Shown here piece by piece: positions 26,466-34,865 of a stretch of 64,000 nucleotides of DNA. The stretch is from Variovorax paradoxus (lineage in GTDB: Bacteria > Pseudomonadota > Gammaproteobacteria > Burkholderiales > Burkholderiaceae_C): contig NZ_CP091716.1 of assembly GCF_022009635.1 (NCBI RefSeq), positions 7,124,501-7,188,500 on the forward strand. Direction: 5' to 3'. The position numbers and the translations under genes are program-made. The notes beneath the pieces were generated by a model. The model had not been told where the DNA came from and ran no database searches. It worked only from the letters and a program-made list of their open reading frames with translations. Position 1 is the stretch's first letter. Every line of letters starts with the position of its first letter.

Positions 26466-27579
26466 TCACACGCGCACTTCGGCGCCGCGGGTGTTGACGT
26501 ACAAGCTGTAGATCGAATGACTGGACGCCATGAACAGGCGGTTGTTGTCAACGCCGCCGAAGCACAGGTTGGCGCAGCGTTCCGGCAGGCGGACGTGGCC
26601 GATGGGTTTGCCCTGAGGGTTGAAGACGATCACGCCATCCAACGTTGCGGGGTCCACGCCCGGCATACCGCTCGAACCCCATCCCGCCCAGATGTTGCCG
26701 TCAACGTCGCACTTGATGCCGTCGAGCGCTCCAGCCGGCAAACCGGCATCGACATGCTTGCGCTTGCCCGCGAGGCGGCCGTCTGCCGACACCTCGTAGG
26801 CCCAGATCAGCCGGTGCGGCTGCGCGCGACCCTCGATGACGTACAGCGTCTTCTCATCGGGAGAGAAGCACAGGCCATTGGGGCCCTGAAGGTCGCTGAT
26901 CGCCTGCGTCACCTTGCCGCTTCTGCCGTCGATGCGATAGACCGCGTGCGGCAGTTCCTGCTTACCGATACGCCCCTCGTAGTCGTTGGTCAGTTGAAAT
27001 GGCGGATCCGTGAACCAGATCGATCCATCGGAACGGCAGACGATGTCGTTGGGCGAGTTGAAACGCTTGCCTTCGAAGTTGTCTGCCAACACGGTGATCT
27101 TGCCGCTTGGCTCCGTGCGCACGATTCGACGTCCCACGCCGCCCACTGCCGCCCCTTCGCAAGTGACGAGCCGGCCCTGCGTATCTCGCGTATTGCCATT
27201 GGCGTAGTTGGCAGAGGCGCGGTAGGTCGTGGACTGCCCTGTGGCTTCATCCCAGCGAACAATGCGATTGTTGGCGACGTCGCTGAACAGCAGGTAGTTG
27301 CCGTCGCCCACCCACACAGGGTCCTTCGGCCCAGCGGAAACCCGTCGCCAGCCGTTCCACTCCTGCGCTGTAGAGCCGGTACTTGGCGAACGACGGGTCA
27401 AGGATCTCGATCGCGGGATCGGGGTAGCGCTGCGATGGTGCCCATGCATTTGCGCTATTGCTTTGAGCGCCCGCTGTCTGCGCCAGCGCACCGGCGCCGA
27501 GTGCCAGACCCGCCGCGAGCAGGGTGCGCCGGTCTTTCTTTACGCTCGTCAGCGCGTGCGTACGGCTGTTGATAGCCAT
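26466..27579 (-). pseudogene. SMP-30/gluconolactonase-family lactonase, frameshifted near the start
   Basis: The N-terminus (MAINSRTHALTS, then KKDRRTLLAAGLALGAG, a Tat-like signal peptide) lies in one frame to RWAEGP at about 27318, and the body (VWVGDGNYLLFSDVANNR onward) in another. Removing one base in GGACCCTGTGTGG joins them exactly, so the gene carries a +1 frameshift. The body has the SMP-30 metal-ligand blocks: Glu in the N-terminal WAEGP, Asn in FNSPNDIV or GPNGLCFSPD, and Asp in ALDGIKCDVDG. It would open sugar lactones in the periplasm. It lies upstream of the other broken lactonase on the same strand. Confidence 0.8.
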
Positions 27580-27816
27580 GGAGTCTCCTTGTTGAATCGT
27601 TGATATGAGCCGCGCATGTCGGCGCATGCGCGGTAGTTGGCACGGACGATACGAGCGATGTCAGCAACCGGAAACCGGCGTGCCCGTCTCATGTCCCAAG
27701 GGGTGAGATGCACGCTCCAAAACAAGGGATTGCCCGGAGGAATGGGAAGCGGTTCCGATGCGCCTTCACGCCTTGAAAAGTACATTGGCAGACGTTGTGC
27801 CACCGACTTGCATCTC

Positions 27817-28911
27817 ATGACTCACACACTTCCTCATTCGCCTTCCACTGTCGAAGGCGCCGCCGAGTCTCGCTATCCAGCGGACAGGCTCCTCGAAGAT
27901 GTCACGAAGCTGTTCGTGCACGCGGGGCTGGCGGCTGACAAGGCAGGCACCGTCGCAAGCACGCTGCTCGATGCAGACATGATGGGTCACGCCACGCATG
28001 GCCTCGTGCTGGTGCCTTGGTATCTGGAAGCCATCGAGAGCGGCAGCCTGGCTCACGCAGGAGAGATAGAAGTTGTCTCCGACCGGGGTGCCTGCGTCGC
28101 ATGGAACGGGCATCGGCTCCCCGGGGCCTGGCTGATCCATCGCGCGATCGATCTTTCGCTCGAACGGATCGCTGAACACGGTGTCTTCACGATCACGATC
28201 GCAGGCGCACATCACACAGGCGCCCTGGCCACCTACCTGCCGCGCCTCACCAGCCGGGGACTCATGCCGATTCTCAGTTGTTCGGGGCCGGCATCGAGCG
28301 GAGTGGCACCTTTTGGCGGTATGCGTCCCCTATTCACTCCCAATCCGTTGGCAGCCGGCATACCAACATCGCAGGACCCGATGCTCCTGGACATCAGCTC
28401 CTCGATCACTACCAATAACCGGGCCAGGCAACTGGCGAGCGAAGGTCGGAGATTTCCAGGCGCTTGGGCAATAGATGCCGAAGGACACGCGACCGATGAC
28501 CCCGTGGCGGCGGTCCAGGACGGCGGCTCACTGCTGCCCGTGGGCGGGCTGGACCACGGCCACAAAGGCTACGGCATGGCGTTGCTGGTAGAGGCGCTCA
28601 CTCAAGGGCTCTCGGGTCTGGGGCGCAACAGCCGACCCAAGGGCGTGGTGATGAACGTGTTCCTGCAGGTGATCGATCCCGCGGCGTTCGGCGGGACCGA
28701 CGCGTTTGTCACCGAGACCACGTGGCTCGCCGATGCATGCCGCGACAATCCGCCACGACCGGGCGTGCGCAAGGTACGCGTGCCGGGCGAGCAAGCAATG
28801 GTTCTGCATCGCGCGGCCCAGAAGCATGGCGTGCCGCTGTCGGCTGGCACCATCGCCGCGCTGGCGGATCGTCTACGTGCGGCGGGGCTGCCCGTGCCCA
28901 CACCGCTCTAA
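27817..28911 (+). CDS. Ldh-family NAD(P)-dependent oxidoreductase (malate/L-lactate dehydrogenase type 2)
   Basis: A 364-residue protein of the non-Rossmann Ldh2/YlbC family: a HATHG motif (DADMMGHATHGLVLVPWY) and an AHHTGALATYLPRL block carry conserved His residues, with FTPNPLAAGIP and HKGYGMALLVEALTQGL further on. Members reduce 2-keto acids (2,3-diketogulonate, sulfolactate, ureidoglycolate and others). The exact substrate is unknown; the neighbourhood suggests a 2-keto-3-deoxy or keto-aldonic acid. The ATG at 27817 is chosen because the upstream extension has no family-like sequence. It is convergent with the Dabb gene and divergent from the lactonases. Confidence 0.83.
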   Translation: MTHTLPHSPSTVEGAAESRYPADRLLEDVTKLFVHAGLAADKAGTVASTLLDADMMGHATHGLVLVPWYLEAIESGSLAHAGEIEVVSDRGACVAWNGHRLPGAWLIHRAIDLSLERIAEHGVFTITIAGAHHTGALATYLPRLTSRGLMPILSCSGPASSGVAPFGGMRPLFTPNPLAAGIPTSQDPMLLDISSSITTNNRARQLASEGRRFPGAWAIDAEGHATDDPVAAVQDGGSLLPVGGLDHGHKGYGMALLVEALTQGLSGLGRNSRPKGVVMNVFLQVIDPAAFGGTDAFVTETTWLADACRDNPPRPGVRKVRVPGEQAMVLHRAAQKHGVPLSAGTIAALADRLRAAGLPVPTPL

Positions 28912-28917
28912 CGCAGT

Positions 28918-29211
28918 TCAGGCCGTGTAGTCCACCGCGGCCCACTCGAAGTAAAGCTTCAGGTCTGCCACCAGTGCCTGATGCAGCGGGTGGAACAGGT
29001 ACTCGTCGAGCGCATTCGCGTCGGCCACCTCAGACTCGAGCACATAGTCCCAGCAGATCGGGCGGTTTACTTCGTTCGCCGCGACATGCCATTTCTGGAT
29101 CGCGGGAATCTGCGCTCCCAACGCCGCCATGCGGTCGGCCAGATCCTTCTCGCGACCTGCATCTTTCTCGACGTCTTGCCTGCGCCGAAACAGAACGACG
29201 TGACGCATCAT
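28918..29211 (-). CDS. Dabb-family (stress-responsive A/B barrel) protein
   Basis: A 97-residue protein beginning MMRHVVLFRR, the usual Dabb strand 1, with HPLHQALVADL near the end. Dabb proteins are small dimeric ferredoxin-like barrels, often found with sugar or aromatic catabolic genes and mostly without a known reaction. The start overlaps the end of the aldehyde dehydrogenase gene (ATG within four bases of its TGA), so it is translated from the same transcript. Confidence 0.78.
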   Translation of the reverse strand: MMRHVVLFRRRQDVEKDAGREKDLADRMAALGAQIPAIQKWHVAANEVNRPICWDYVLESEVADANALDEYLFHPLHQALVADLKLYFEWAAVDYTA

Positions 29212-30644
29212 GCGGGAACCCCCTTGCGGTCGAGAAGCCACTGGGGCGCGTCCTGCAAAGCGACAGGGCGCAGGAAGCGGTCGAGCGCGGCATAGCCGAC
29301 CGAGGTGGTGAACGGGACCGTAGAGGCGGGGAATGGCCCGCCGTGGTGCTGTCCCGCCGTCACAGCAACGCCCGTCGGGAAGCCCGCGAACAGCACACGC
29401 CCGGCGATGCGCGATGCGGCGCGCACCAACGAGACGTTGTCGTCCGTGGGCGCGTCCGCGCCCCAAACGGTGACCGTGAGCGAGCCACCCACCGCGTCCA
29501 GGACATCAATCACCTGCTCGATTCCGGATACACGCACGACGATCGCGGCGGGACCGAAGACCTCCTCATGCAACTTGTGGGATGAAAGGAATCCTTGAGC
29601 ATCGATCTGCGCCAGGTACGGCCGCGGCGACACGTCATCGGCCGCGGCAGGCTCAGCCAACAGCGCCTTCAGTTTCGGTTCGCCAGCCCACTGCGCGCAG
29701 CCCTGGTCAAAACCTTTGCGCATCTGCGGCGTGAGCATCTCGTGTGTCTTGGCGCCACGCAGCGCCTCCGAAAGCTGCGCGACGAAGGCATCGCCACTCT
29801 CGCCCGCGGGCACCAAGACGATGCCGGGGCTGGTGCAGAACTGGCCGGTGCCCATGGTGATGGAGCCGGCCAGCGCTTGCGCCAGTTCGGCCCCCTTCAC
29901 AGCCAGGGCCGCGGGCAATGCGACAACCGGGTTGACGGAGCCAAGCTCGCCATAGAAAGGAATCGGCTGCTTCCGACCACGGGCCGCACTTTCGAGTGCG
30001 AGCCCACCGCGCACCGATCCCGTGAACGCTGCAGCCTGGATGAGCGGATGCTCGACCAGTGCCACGCCGATCTGGGATCCGGGGCCGTCGACCAAGCCCA
30101 GAAGTCCCACCGGCAAGCCCTGCGTCGCAATCACATCGCGGGCCAGCCCTGCGACGGTGTGCGACAGGCCCTGGTGGCCACCGTGTGCCTTCACGATGAC
30201 GGAGCAACCTGCAGCCAGCGCCGAGGCGGTATCGCCACCCAGCACGGAGAACGCGAACGGGAAGTTGCTGGCGCTGAACATTGCAACAGGGCCTACGGGA
30301 ATACGCACCCGAACCAAATGCGGATGGCCCACAGGCGGGCTGCCGGCCACGGCCGGGTCGTCCTCGAAAGCAAAAGCGGCGCCCTGCTCCACCCGCGTTG
30401 CAAAGCCACGCAACTGGAAGGCAGTGCGATCGAGTTCACCGTTGAGTCGCGCCGGACCCAGATGCGTTTCCGAATCGGCCAGCAGGACGAGCCGCTCACG
30501 GTTGTCTTCGAGCACTTGCGCGAGGCCGCGCAGCAATGCCGCGCGGGTTTGCGCGCCGGAACTGGAGAACGACTGGAAGGCTTCGTGCGCTGCCTTGACA
30601 GCGGCATCGACGTCCGCAACGGTGCTTTGGGGATACGACGTCAT
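29208..30644 (-). CDS. Alpha-ketoglutarate semialdehyde dehydrogenase-like aldehyde dehydrogenase (NADP+)
   Basis: A 478-residue ALDH. The catalytic Cys is in GTGQFCTSPGIVL and the general base Glu in FYGELGSVNPV; FSASNFPFAFSVLGGDTASA and ALAAGCSVIVKAHGGHQG are typical of the ketoglutarate-semialdehyde dehydrogenases that end non-phosphorylative pentose, hexarate and hydroxyproline pathways by making 2-oxoglutarate. The protein starts at the DVDAAVKAAHEAF helix and lacks about 25-30 residues present at the N-terminus in the family. A GTG at 30650 overlaps the stop of the preceding gene (GTGA) and could be the true start. The operon continues into the Dabb gene. Confidence 0.82.
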   Translation of the reverse strand: MTSYPQSTVADVDAAVKAAHEAFQSFSSSGAQTRAALLRGLAQVLEDNRERLVLLADSETHLGPARLNGELDRTAFQLRGFATRVEQGAAFAFEDDPAVAGSPPVGHPHLVRVRIPVGPVAMFSASNFPFAFSVLGGDTASALAAGCSVIVKAHGGHQGLSHTVAGLARDVIATQGLPVGLLGLVDGPGSQIGVALVEHPLIQAAAFTGSVRGGLALESAARGRKQPIPFYGELGSVNPVVALPAALAVKGAELAQALAGSITMGTGQFCTSPGIVLVPAGESGDAFVAQLSEALRGAKTHEMLTPQMRKGFDQGCAQWAGEPKLKALLAEPAAADDVSPRPYLAQIDAQGFLSSHKLHEEVFGPAAIVVRVSGIEQVIDVLDAVGGSLTVTVWGADAPTDDNVSLVRAASRIAGRVLFAGFPTGVAVTAGQHHGGPFPASTVPFTTSVGYAALDRFLRPVALQDAPQWLLDRKGVPA

Positions 30645-30646
30645 CG

Positions 30647-31096
30647 TCACGCGCTCTGGAGGTTGTAGCCGCGAGCTGCGTAGTCGAAGCCAACCAGTTC
30701 GTTGATCGGGGTGCTCTTGTCGGCCGGCGACGCGTAGTACGCACGGATCTCCTTGATCCGTCCGTCTTCGAAGTCGTACCACTCGGCGCCACGCAGCGCC
30801 GTGCCGCTCTTGTTCTTCCAGTGGGTCCACTCGATCATGGCCTCCGGCTTGTCATGGCTCACGATGATGCGTTCGATGGTCCATTGCGAGCCCAGCGTCT
30901 CCACGCACCATTGCCACTTCCGGGCGATGGTGTCTGCGCTCTTCCAGGGCACCTCAGGCAGGCCGGAGGGGAAATAGTGCACGGCATCGGGAGTGAAGCA
31001 ATCGACCAGCGCCTGATAGTCGGCGGCGTTGCAGGCATCGAAGTAGCGACGGATCAAGGCGTCGTAGTAATCGGGTGTGTAGGTAGTGGTGGTCAT
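30647..31096 (-). CDS. NTF2-like (SnoaL-type) protein
   Basis: A 149-residue alpha+beta barrel protein: YDALIRRYFDACNAADYQAL, FTPDAVHYFPSGLP and MIEWTHWKNKSGT are typical of the nuclear-transport-factor-2/SnoaL superfamily, whose members bind or isomerise small molecules. The reaction is not predictable. It lies in an operon between the RraA-family gene (30 bases upstream) and the aldehyde dehydrogenase (overlapping), so it probably acts on an intermediate of the same pathway. Confidence 0.75.
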   Translation of the reverse strand: MTTTTYTPDYYDALIRRYFDACNAADYQALVDCFTPDAVHYFPSGLPEVPWKSADTIARKWQWCVETLGSQWTIERIIVSHDKPEAMIEWTHWKNKSGTALRGAEWYDFEDGRIKEIRAYYASPADKSTPINELVGFDYAARGYNLQSA

Positions 31097-31126
31097 CGGT
31101 CTGCTTCCAGGTTCAGTTCAAAGAAT

Positions 31127-31930
31127 TCAGCGCTCGCCAGCAGGCTTCGCCGCAGGAATTGGAGGCCGTCCGTCGGCCACCCACTGCTTGTGCTGCTGCC
31201 GCGTGGCGTCGCTGGGCGGATACAGGCCCCACAGGGCTTCGCCGGCCTGCACGCGCAGCGCGAGGTAAGCCTCGATGTCGTCGCGCTTCTCGCACAGGTC
31301 GGCCATCTCTTCAGCCATGTGTGCGGGGATCACAGTGATGTTGTCGCCGTCCCCGTGGATCACGTCGCCCGGGTACACGGCCACGCCGGCGCAACCGATC
31401 GGCACGTTCAGGTCGGCCACATGGTGATAGGACAGTCGGGTGGTCGCGGTGACGCCCGTGCACCAGATCGGAAAGTCCATCTCCGACAGCTCGGTGCCGT
31501 CGCGGAAGGTACCGTCGGTGATCACGCCGCGCGCACCGCGCATCATCATCCGGGTGATCAGCATGTTGCCCATGGACGCCGCGCGGCCGTCCTGGTTGCT
31601 GTCGATCACGAGCACGTGACCCGGCTCGATCTGCTCCACGCCGACCCATTGGAGGTTGTCTGCACTGGGGCTGGTCGTGAGGTTGTCGTAGCGGTCGACA
31701 TCCTCTCGCGCAGGAATGAAGCGCATCGTGTACGCGCGACCCGCGAAGGGCTTCATCTTTTTGCTCAGCGGCGTGAGTCCGTGCAGCACTGGCTGGCGAA
31801 TGCCCTTGATGTAAAGCTGCGTCGTGAGCGAGCCGCTGGTGGCCTTGGCCAGGCGGTCCAGGACCGAATCGGGCACGTGCGGCGCTGCGGGGCGCTGAGG
31901 GATGGAGGCGAGGGGTGCGGCAGGTTGGGT
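31127..31930 (-). CDS. RraA-family protein (HMG/CHA-aldolase type)
   Basis: A 267-residue member of the RraA / 4-hydroxy-4-methyl-2-oxoglutarate aldolase family. The signature is ARGVITDGTFRDG (substrate Arg and metal-binding Asp) with the glycine-rich VYPGDVIHGDGDN strand. Enzymatic members are Mg-dependent class II pyruvate aldolases or oxaloacetate decarboxylases; others inhibit RNase E. In this operon, cleavage of a keto-deoxy sugar acid is the likely job. The ATG at 31930 (MTQPAAPL) is chosen over 31951. It is divergent from the IclR-fusion regulator, which is the probable controller. Confidence 0.78.
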   Translation of the reverse strand, partial: TQPAAPLASIPQRPAAPHVPDSVLDRLAKATSGSLTTQLYIKGIRQPVLHGLTPLSKKMKPFAGRAYTMRFIPAREDVDRYDNLTTSPSADNLQWVGVEQIEPGHVLVIDSNQDGRAASMGNMLITRMMMRGARGVITDGTFRDGTELSEMDFPIWCTGVTATTRLSYHHVADLNVPIGCAGVAVYPGDVIHGDGDNITVIPAHMAEEMADLCEKRDDIEAYLALRVQAGEALWGLYPPSDATRQQHKQWVADGRPPIPAAKPAGER

Positions 31931-31957
31931 CATGGTGGTGGGCAGAAGCAAGACGGC

Positions 31958-32100
31958 TTGTCTCAGATTGTGGGAATCGGATGAGCTGCGGGCTCGTGCC
32001 GATCTCGTGGCGCTATCGTAAGAATGAAGCGCACCAAATAAAATAGGAGCCCTGGCTCAGAGCACCCTAGAGCCCGTTCAAGTACCACCATTTGAGACAA
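31958..32100. promoter_or_regulatory. Divergent promoter region with a spaced inverted repeat
   Basis: TTGTCTCA at 31958-31965 and its exact complement TGAGACAA at 32093-32100 frame the intergenic region between the RraA-family operon and the IclR-fusion gene, the second copy lying directly before its GTG start. They could be two half-sites or operators for the IclR-type regulator. Support is positional only. Confidence 0.3.
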
Positions 32101-32101
32101 A

Positions 32102-33682
32102 GTGACCAAAAACATCGGCGAAGGAACTGGGGCCTTGGAAAAGGCCCTCGACGTGCTCGAGGCGGTAGGCGCGGCGCCTGAGGGTTTGAGCCAGACGGAG
32201 CTGGCCGATCGGTTGGCGATCCCGCGTACCACGGTGTATCGCCTGCTCGCCACGCTGGTGACGCGCGGCTTGCTGAGGCGCGACCAGCTGCGCAAGGTGT
32301 ACTGCCTGGGTTTTCGGTGCTTCGAGATGGCTCGCCAAGCCTATGCGATGCCTGACCTGGTGGCCGCCGCCGCTATCGAGCTCCGTACGTTGCGCGACCT
32401 GACCGGCGAGACCTCCTATCTTGCAGCTCTGGACGGCCGCGAGGTCATTTCGCTCGAGCGCTGCGATGGGGCACACAGCCGGCGCTCGCAGGCTGCGCTC
32501 GGGCAGCGCAAACCCATCCATTGCACCAGTCAAGGCAAAGCCATCCTGTCCGTGCTCGACGAGAGTGCTCGCGAGGCCCTGATACGCGAGCTGAATCTCA
32601 AGCCGCTCACGCAGCACACCATCACCGACCGACGACGGCTGCAGGCCGAACTCAAGGTGACGGCCGCACGCGGCTATGCCATCGACGACGAGGAGATCGT
32701 GCTGGGCGTGCGATGTGTCGGTGCGCCGATTGTCGACACCAATGGACGGGTGCGGGGCGCGATCAGCGTGGCTGGGCCCGCCTACCGGCTCACACCCGAC
32801 CGCCTTCAACTGCTGGGGCCCGAACTTGCCGACGCGGCACGCCGGGTCGGTGCCCAGTTGCATCCCGAGGCCGCCACTGTCCCGAATGGCGCAGCAGAGC
32901 CTGTACCCGGTCACTGGGCGTTTCACGGCGCCTACCCCCTTTGGGACTCGCGGAATCAGTGCCTGTACTGGGCCGACAGGCTTGCGCCCGCGGTGCACTG
33001 CACACTGGGGGGCGTCGACACTGTGCACGCCTCGTTCGAGCAGCCGATCGTCGCCTTGGTGCAGCGCGATGATGCCGTCTGCGCCGTGGTGGGAGAAGCC
33101 ATGGTGGCCATTGACCCGGACGGTTCGACCCGGTCCGTAGACCAACCGATTCCTTCCGGCCTGCGTGCGTTGTGCGATGAAGCCGGCGGTCCTCTCTGGG
33201 CTGCGGTGGAGCAAGCCGGCGTCACGGTGATTGGACAGTTGCAGTCAGATGGAGGCATCAACGTCCAGTGGCGCGTGAGCGAGGCCGTGCAGTGCCTCAA
33301 ATGGCGCTCGGAAGATGCCACTCTTTTCGCAGCAGCGCCCGACACCGGCAGCATTCTCATGCTCAAGCCTGGCACACCAGGCGTGCGTCGACTGGCCACC
33401 ATTCCCAAAGGTTCCGGCTCGGTGAGCGGCTTGGCCTTCGATAGCGAAGGCGGCATCTGGACATGTCTGCAAGGTGGTTGGGGAGTGGTGCGCTTCGCGG
33501 CCGATGGCGGTCTGGACAGGGTGGTGGGGCTGCCCGTGCCCTGCCCGACCGACCTGGCCTTCGACGGCCAGTTCTCCAGCCTATACGTCGCTACGGCGCG
33601 CCAGTCCGTGAGCCTCGAAGTGCTCAACGACGCGCCTTTGTCGGGGAGGCTTTTCAGGATTGCGGGTGGCAGCCCGAACTGA
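32102..33682 (+). CDS. IclR-type regulator fused to a degenerate SMP-30/gluconolactonase propeller
   Basis: A 526-residue fusion starting at a GTG. Residues 1-75 are the IclR winged helix (LSQTELADRLAIPRTTVYRL); 85-250 the IclR effector domain (SLERCDGAHSRRS, IDDEEIVLGVRCVGAPI). From about 265 to the end is an SMP-30-like propeller (YPLWDSRNQCLYWADRLAP, VVRFAADGGLDRVVGLPVP). The SMP-30 metal ligands seem lost: GEGPLW has become GAYPLW, the SNG loop reads VQCLKW and the PDG loop SVSGLAFD. So the propeller probably senses a lactone rather than hydrolyses it. It is divergent from the RraA-family operon and near two other regulators. Confidence 0.85.
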   Translation: MTKNIGEGTGALEKALDVLEAVGAAPEGLSQTELADRLAIPRTTVYRLLATLVTRGLLRRDQLRKVYCLGFRCFEMARQAYAMPDLVAAAAIELRTLRDLTGETSYLAALDGREVISLERCDGAHSRRSQAALGQRKPIHCTSQGKAILSVLDESAREALIRELNLKPLTQHTITDRRRLQAELKVTAARGYAIDDEEIVLGVRCVGAPIVDTNGRVRGAISVAGPAYRLTPDRLQLLGPELADAARRVGAQLHPEAATVPNGAAEPVPGHWAFHGAYPLWDSRNQCLYWADRLAPAVHCTLGGVDTVHASFEQPIVALVQRDDAVCAVVGEAMVAIDPDGSTRSVDQPIPSGLRALCDEAGGPLWAAVEQAGVTVIGQLQSDGGINVQWRVSEAVQCLKWRSEDATLFAAAPDTGSILMLKPGTPGVRRLATIPKGSGSVSGLAFDSEGGIWTCLQGGWGVVRFAADGGLDRVVGLPVPCPTDLAFDGQFSSLYVATARQSVSLEVLNDAPLSGRLFRIAGGSPN

Positions 33683-33823
33683 ACCCGCCTCGCCGCGACA
33701 ATCCACCCTGTTCATCGGCCGCGCCGGGATCGACGAGACACGCGTGTTCTATGCTGCCGGGAGGCTGCGTCCCAACGCGCGCCTCGCGAGCATGGGTTTT
33801 GCGGCTTTCCAACGGAGCAGTGC

Positions 33824-34831
33824 GTGAGCTTCTCGTTGCCATCTCGTGTTCGAATGACCGACGTCGCACGCGAGGCCGGCGTGGCCCGCGTCACTGTTTC
33901 ACGCGTCATCAGCGCGCCCGAAAGCGTGGCACCCGTCACCCGTGCCGCCGTGGAGGCCGCCATCGCTCGGCTCGGCTTCGTGCCCAACCTCAACGCGGGC
34001 ACGCTCGCATCAAGCCGTTCGCGCATCGTTGGCGCCTTGGTACCCACGCTGTCAAACGCATGGTTCGCGGACACAATTGACGGGCTGTCGGTCACGCTCT
34101 CAGCCGCTGGCTACCAACTGCTGCTGGGCCAGACCCGGTACGACACGCGAGAGGAAGAGCGGCTCGTTGACGCGTTCATCGGTCGTCGGGTCGACGCCAT
34201 GGTGCTCACCGGCACGCAGCACTCGAGCGGCGTCCGCGCGAAACTTCAGCGCGCAGGAATTCCGGTTGTGGAGTGCTGGGACCTCAGTGATTCACCGATC
34301 GACACAGTGGTGGGCTTTTCGAATACTGCAGCTGGTGCAGCCGTGGCACGACACCTGCTGGCGCGCGGGTGCCAGCGGCTTGGCTTTATTGGCGCGCAAG
34401 AGCATCGCTCGTCGCAGCGACTTCAAGGATTTCGCGAGGCCGCAAAGGAGATCGGTATCTCGAATGTGGCTGTTCAGCTGGTGCAGCCACCGTCCTCGGT
34501 AGACGACGGTGCGCGCAGCCTCGAAGCACTGATCGCTGCGCAGCCTGCGCTCGATGGTTTGTTCTGCAGCAACGACACGCTCGCATTGGGCGCGCTGATG
34601 GCTTGCCGGCACAACAAGTGGGTAGTGCCGCAGAGGATCGCGATCGCGGGCTTTTCAGACCTTCCCGTAGCTGCAGCGAGCGTGCCAGCCTTGACGACGG
34701 TGCGCATAGAGTCGCGCGAGCTAGGTGAGCGAACTGGCTCTCTGCTCGTGCAACGGTTGCGCGGGGAAACCGAAAACTCGCCGCGGGTGCATGATCTAGG
34801 TTTCAAGCTGGTCGTGCGCGAAAGCGCTTGA
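33824..34831 (+). CDS. LacI-family transcriptional regulator 2
   Basis: A 335-residue repressor starting at a GTG. The helix-turn-helix is MTDVAREAGVARVTVSRVIS and the effector domain starts VGALVPTLSNAWFADTIDGL. It resembles LacI regulator 1 along its whole length (for example GRRVDAMVLTGTQHS and PVAAASVPALTTVRI), so the two are paralogues. It is convergent with the IlvD/Edd dehydratase gene. A site resembling the LacI operators found at 18.8 and 21.9 kb was not seen in front of the dehydratase or Bug genes here. Confidence 0.88.
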   Translation: MSFSLPSRVRMTDVAREAGVARVTVSRVISAPESVAPVTRAAVEAAIARLGFVPNLNAGTLASSRSRIVGALVPTLSNAWFADTIDGLSVTLSAAGYQLLLGQTRYDTREEERLVDAFIGRRVDAMVLTGTQHSSGVRAKLQRAGIPVVECWDLSDSPIDTVVGFSNTAAGAAVARHLLARGCQRLGFIGAQEHRSSQRLQGFREAAKEIGISNVAVQLVQPPSSVDDGARSLEALIAAQPALDGLFCSNDTLALGALMACRHNKWVVPQRIAIAGFSDLPVAAASVPALTTVRIESRELGERTGSLLVQRLRGETENSPRVHDLGFKLVVRESA

Positions 34832-34865
34832 TCACCCAATCCCGCTCGCTCTTCTTGGCAGATGG

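Noticed and set aside
34818..34832. GAAAGCGCTTGAT at the end of LacI 2 as another operator
   Set aside because: It is the coding end of the protein (RESA and stop) and is not positioned before any promoter of the same orientation; the match covers only the core.
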